A stretch of DNA of 64,000 nucleotides from NCBI GenBank assembly GCA_024644235.1, contig JAHELJ010000021.1:1-64000 (forward strand), given 5' to 3'. Below, piece after piece: positions 63,978 through 64,000 of this stretch. The stretch's first letter is position 1, and each line of letters begins with the position of its first letter. The position numbers and the translations under genes are program-made. Under the pieces are notes generated by a model. It made no database searches, had not been told where the DNA came from, and saw nothing but the letters and a program-made list of their open reading frames with translations. This stretch comes from Lewinellaceae bacterium (GTDB lineage: Bacteria; Bacteroidota; Bacteroidia; Chitinophagales; Saprospiraceae).

Positions 63978-64000
63978 ATGAAACCGAATTTACTGATGAC
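63978..64000 (+). CDS. start of an unidentified gene (3' partial)
   Basis: An ATG at 63978 opens a frame (MKPNLLM) that runs off the window edge. The Lys and hydrophobic residues could begin a signal peptide. Eight codons are too few for any identification. Confidence 0.3.

Overview
The window reads as chromosomal DNA of a Bacteroidota bacterium, most likely an environmental, polymer-degrading member of the Saprospiria/Cytophagia type. The evidence is: a type A type-IX-secretion (T9SS) C-terminal signal (1516-residue protein at 54875-59425), a CHU_C/gliding-type (type B) C-terminal domain (22988-24592), a TTTG-N21-TAnnTTTG promoter of the Bacteroidota kind (25949-25981), many short-spacer lipoproteins, scarce Shine-Dalgarno sites, and cytochrome c/DUF1549/DUF1553 + DUF1501 gene pairs. 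No rRNA, tRNA, CRISPR array, prophage or intact insertion sequence was recognised. Finer taxonomy is inference.

Layout. 1-1380 is the 3' part of an ArnT/PMT-type glycosyltransferase. 1403-6512 holds two divergent membrane-bound class III nucleotidyl cyclases with TolB-like and TPR regions, plus a TPR lipoprotein. 6648-14265 is a mixed metabolic and envelope block: EF-hand protein, S41 peptidase, intradiol-dioxygenase-like lipoprotein, LtrA, CehA/McbA-type metallohydrolase, stand-alone E2-type acyltransferase. 14364-18573 is the first DUF1553/DUF1501 pair. 18704-28032 carries an SRPBCC protein, a secreted beta-helix protein, a lipoprotein Gfo/Idh/MocA oxidoreductase, a lectin-like T9SS protein, a fatty-acid desaturase, a sulfatase and a small unknown gene.

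28042-41257 is a catabolic island built from two divergent operons. The leftward one encodes an exported SelA-like PLP enzyme, two tandem exported amidohydrolases, a sorbosone-dehydrogenase/cytochrome c lipoprotein, an alkaline-phosphatase-superfamily enzyme and a patatin. The rightward one encodes a cupin and the second DUF1553/DUF1501 pair. 41518-48680 holds a lipoprotein, TauE/SafE, a GerW + DUF2953 pair, a second sulfatase, an MFS transporter, a sulfotransferase and a short zinc-ribbon cyclase.

The most interesting part is 48897-60895. A periplasm-facing TPR-CHAT putative protease is divergent from an outer-membrane barrel gene and a lipoprotein of the thiol-activated cytolysin (CDC/CDC-like) pore-former family. 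These are followed by a large T9SS-secreted repeat protein with cohesin- and dockerin-like modules, then an ECF sigma factor and a TPR-bearing anti-sigma-like membrane protein. A CHAT protease next to a cytolysin-fold pore former recalls known protease-activated pore systems, and the sigma/anti-sigma pair offers a control layer; the functional link is inference from gene order. 60902-63544 finishes with an LMW-phosphatase/arsenate-reductase-like protein, a phytanoyl-CoA dioxygenase-like enzyme and a YceI lipoprotein. A new gene appears to start at the right edge.
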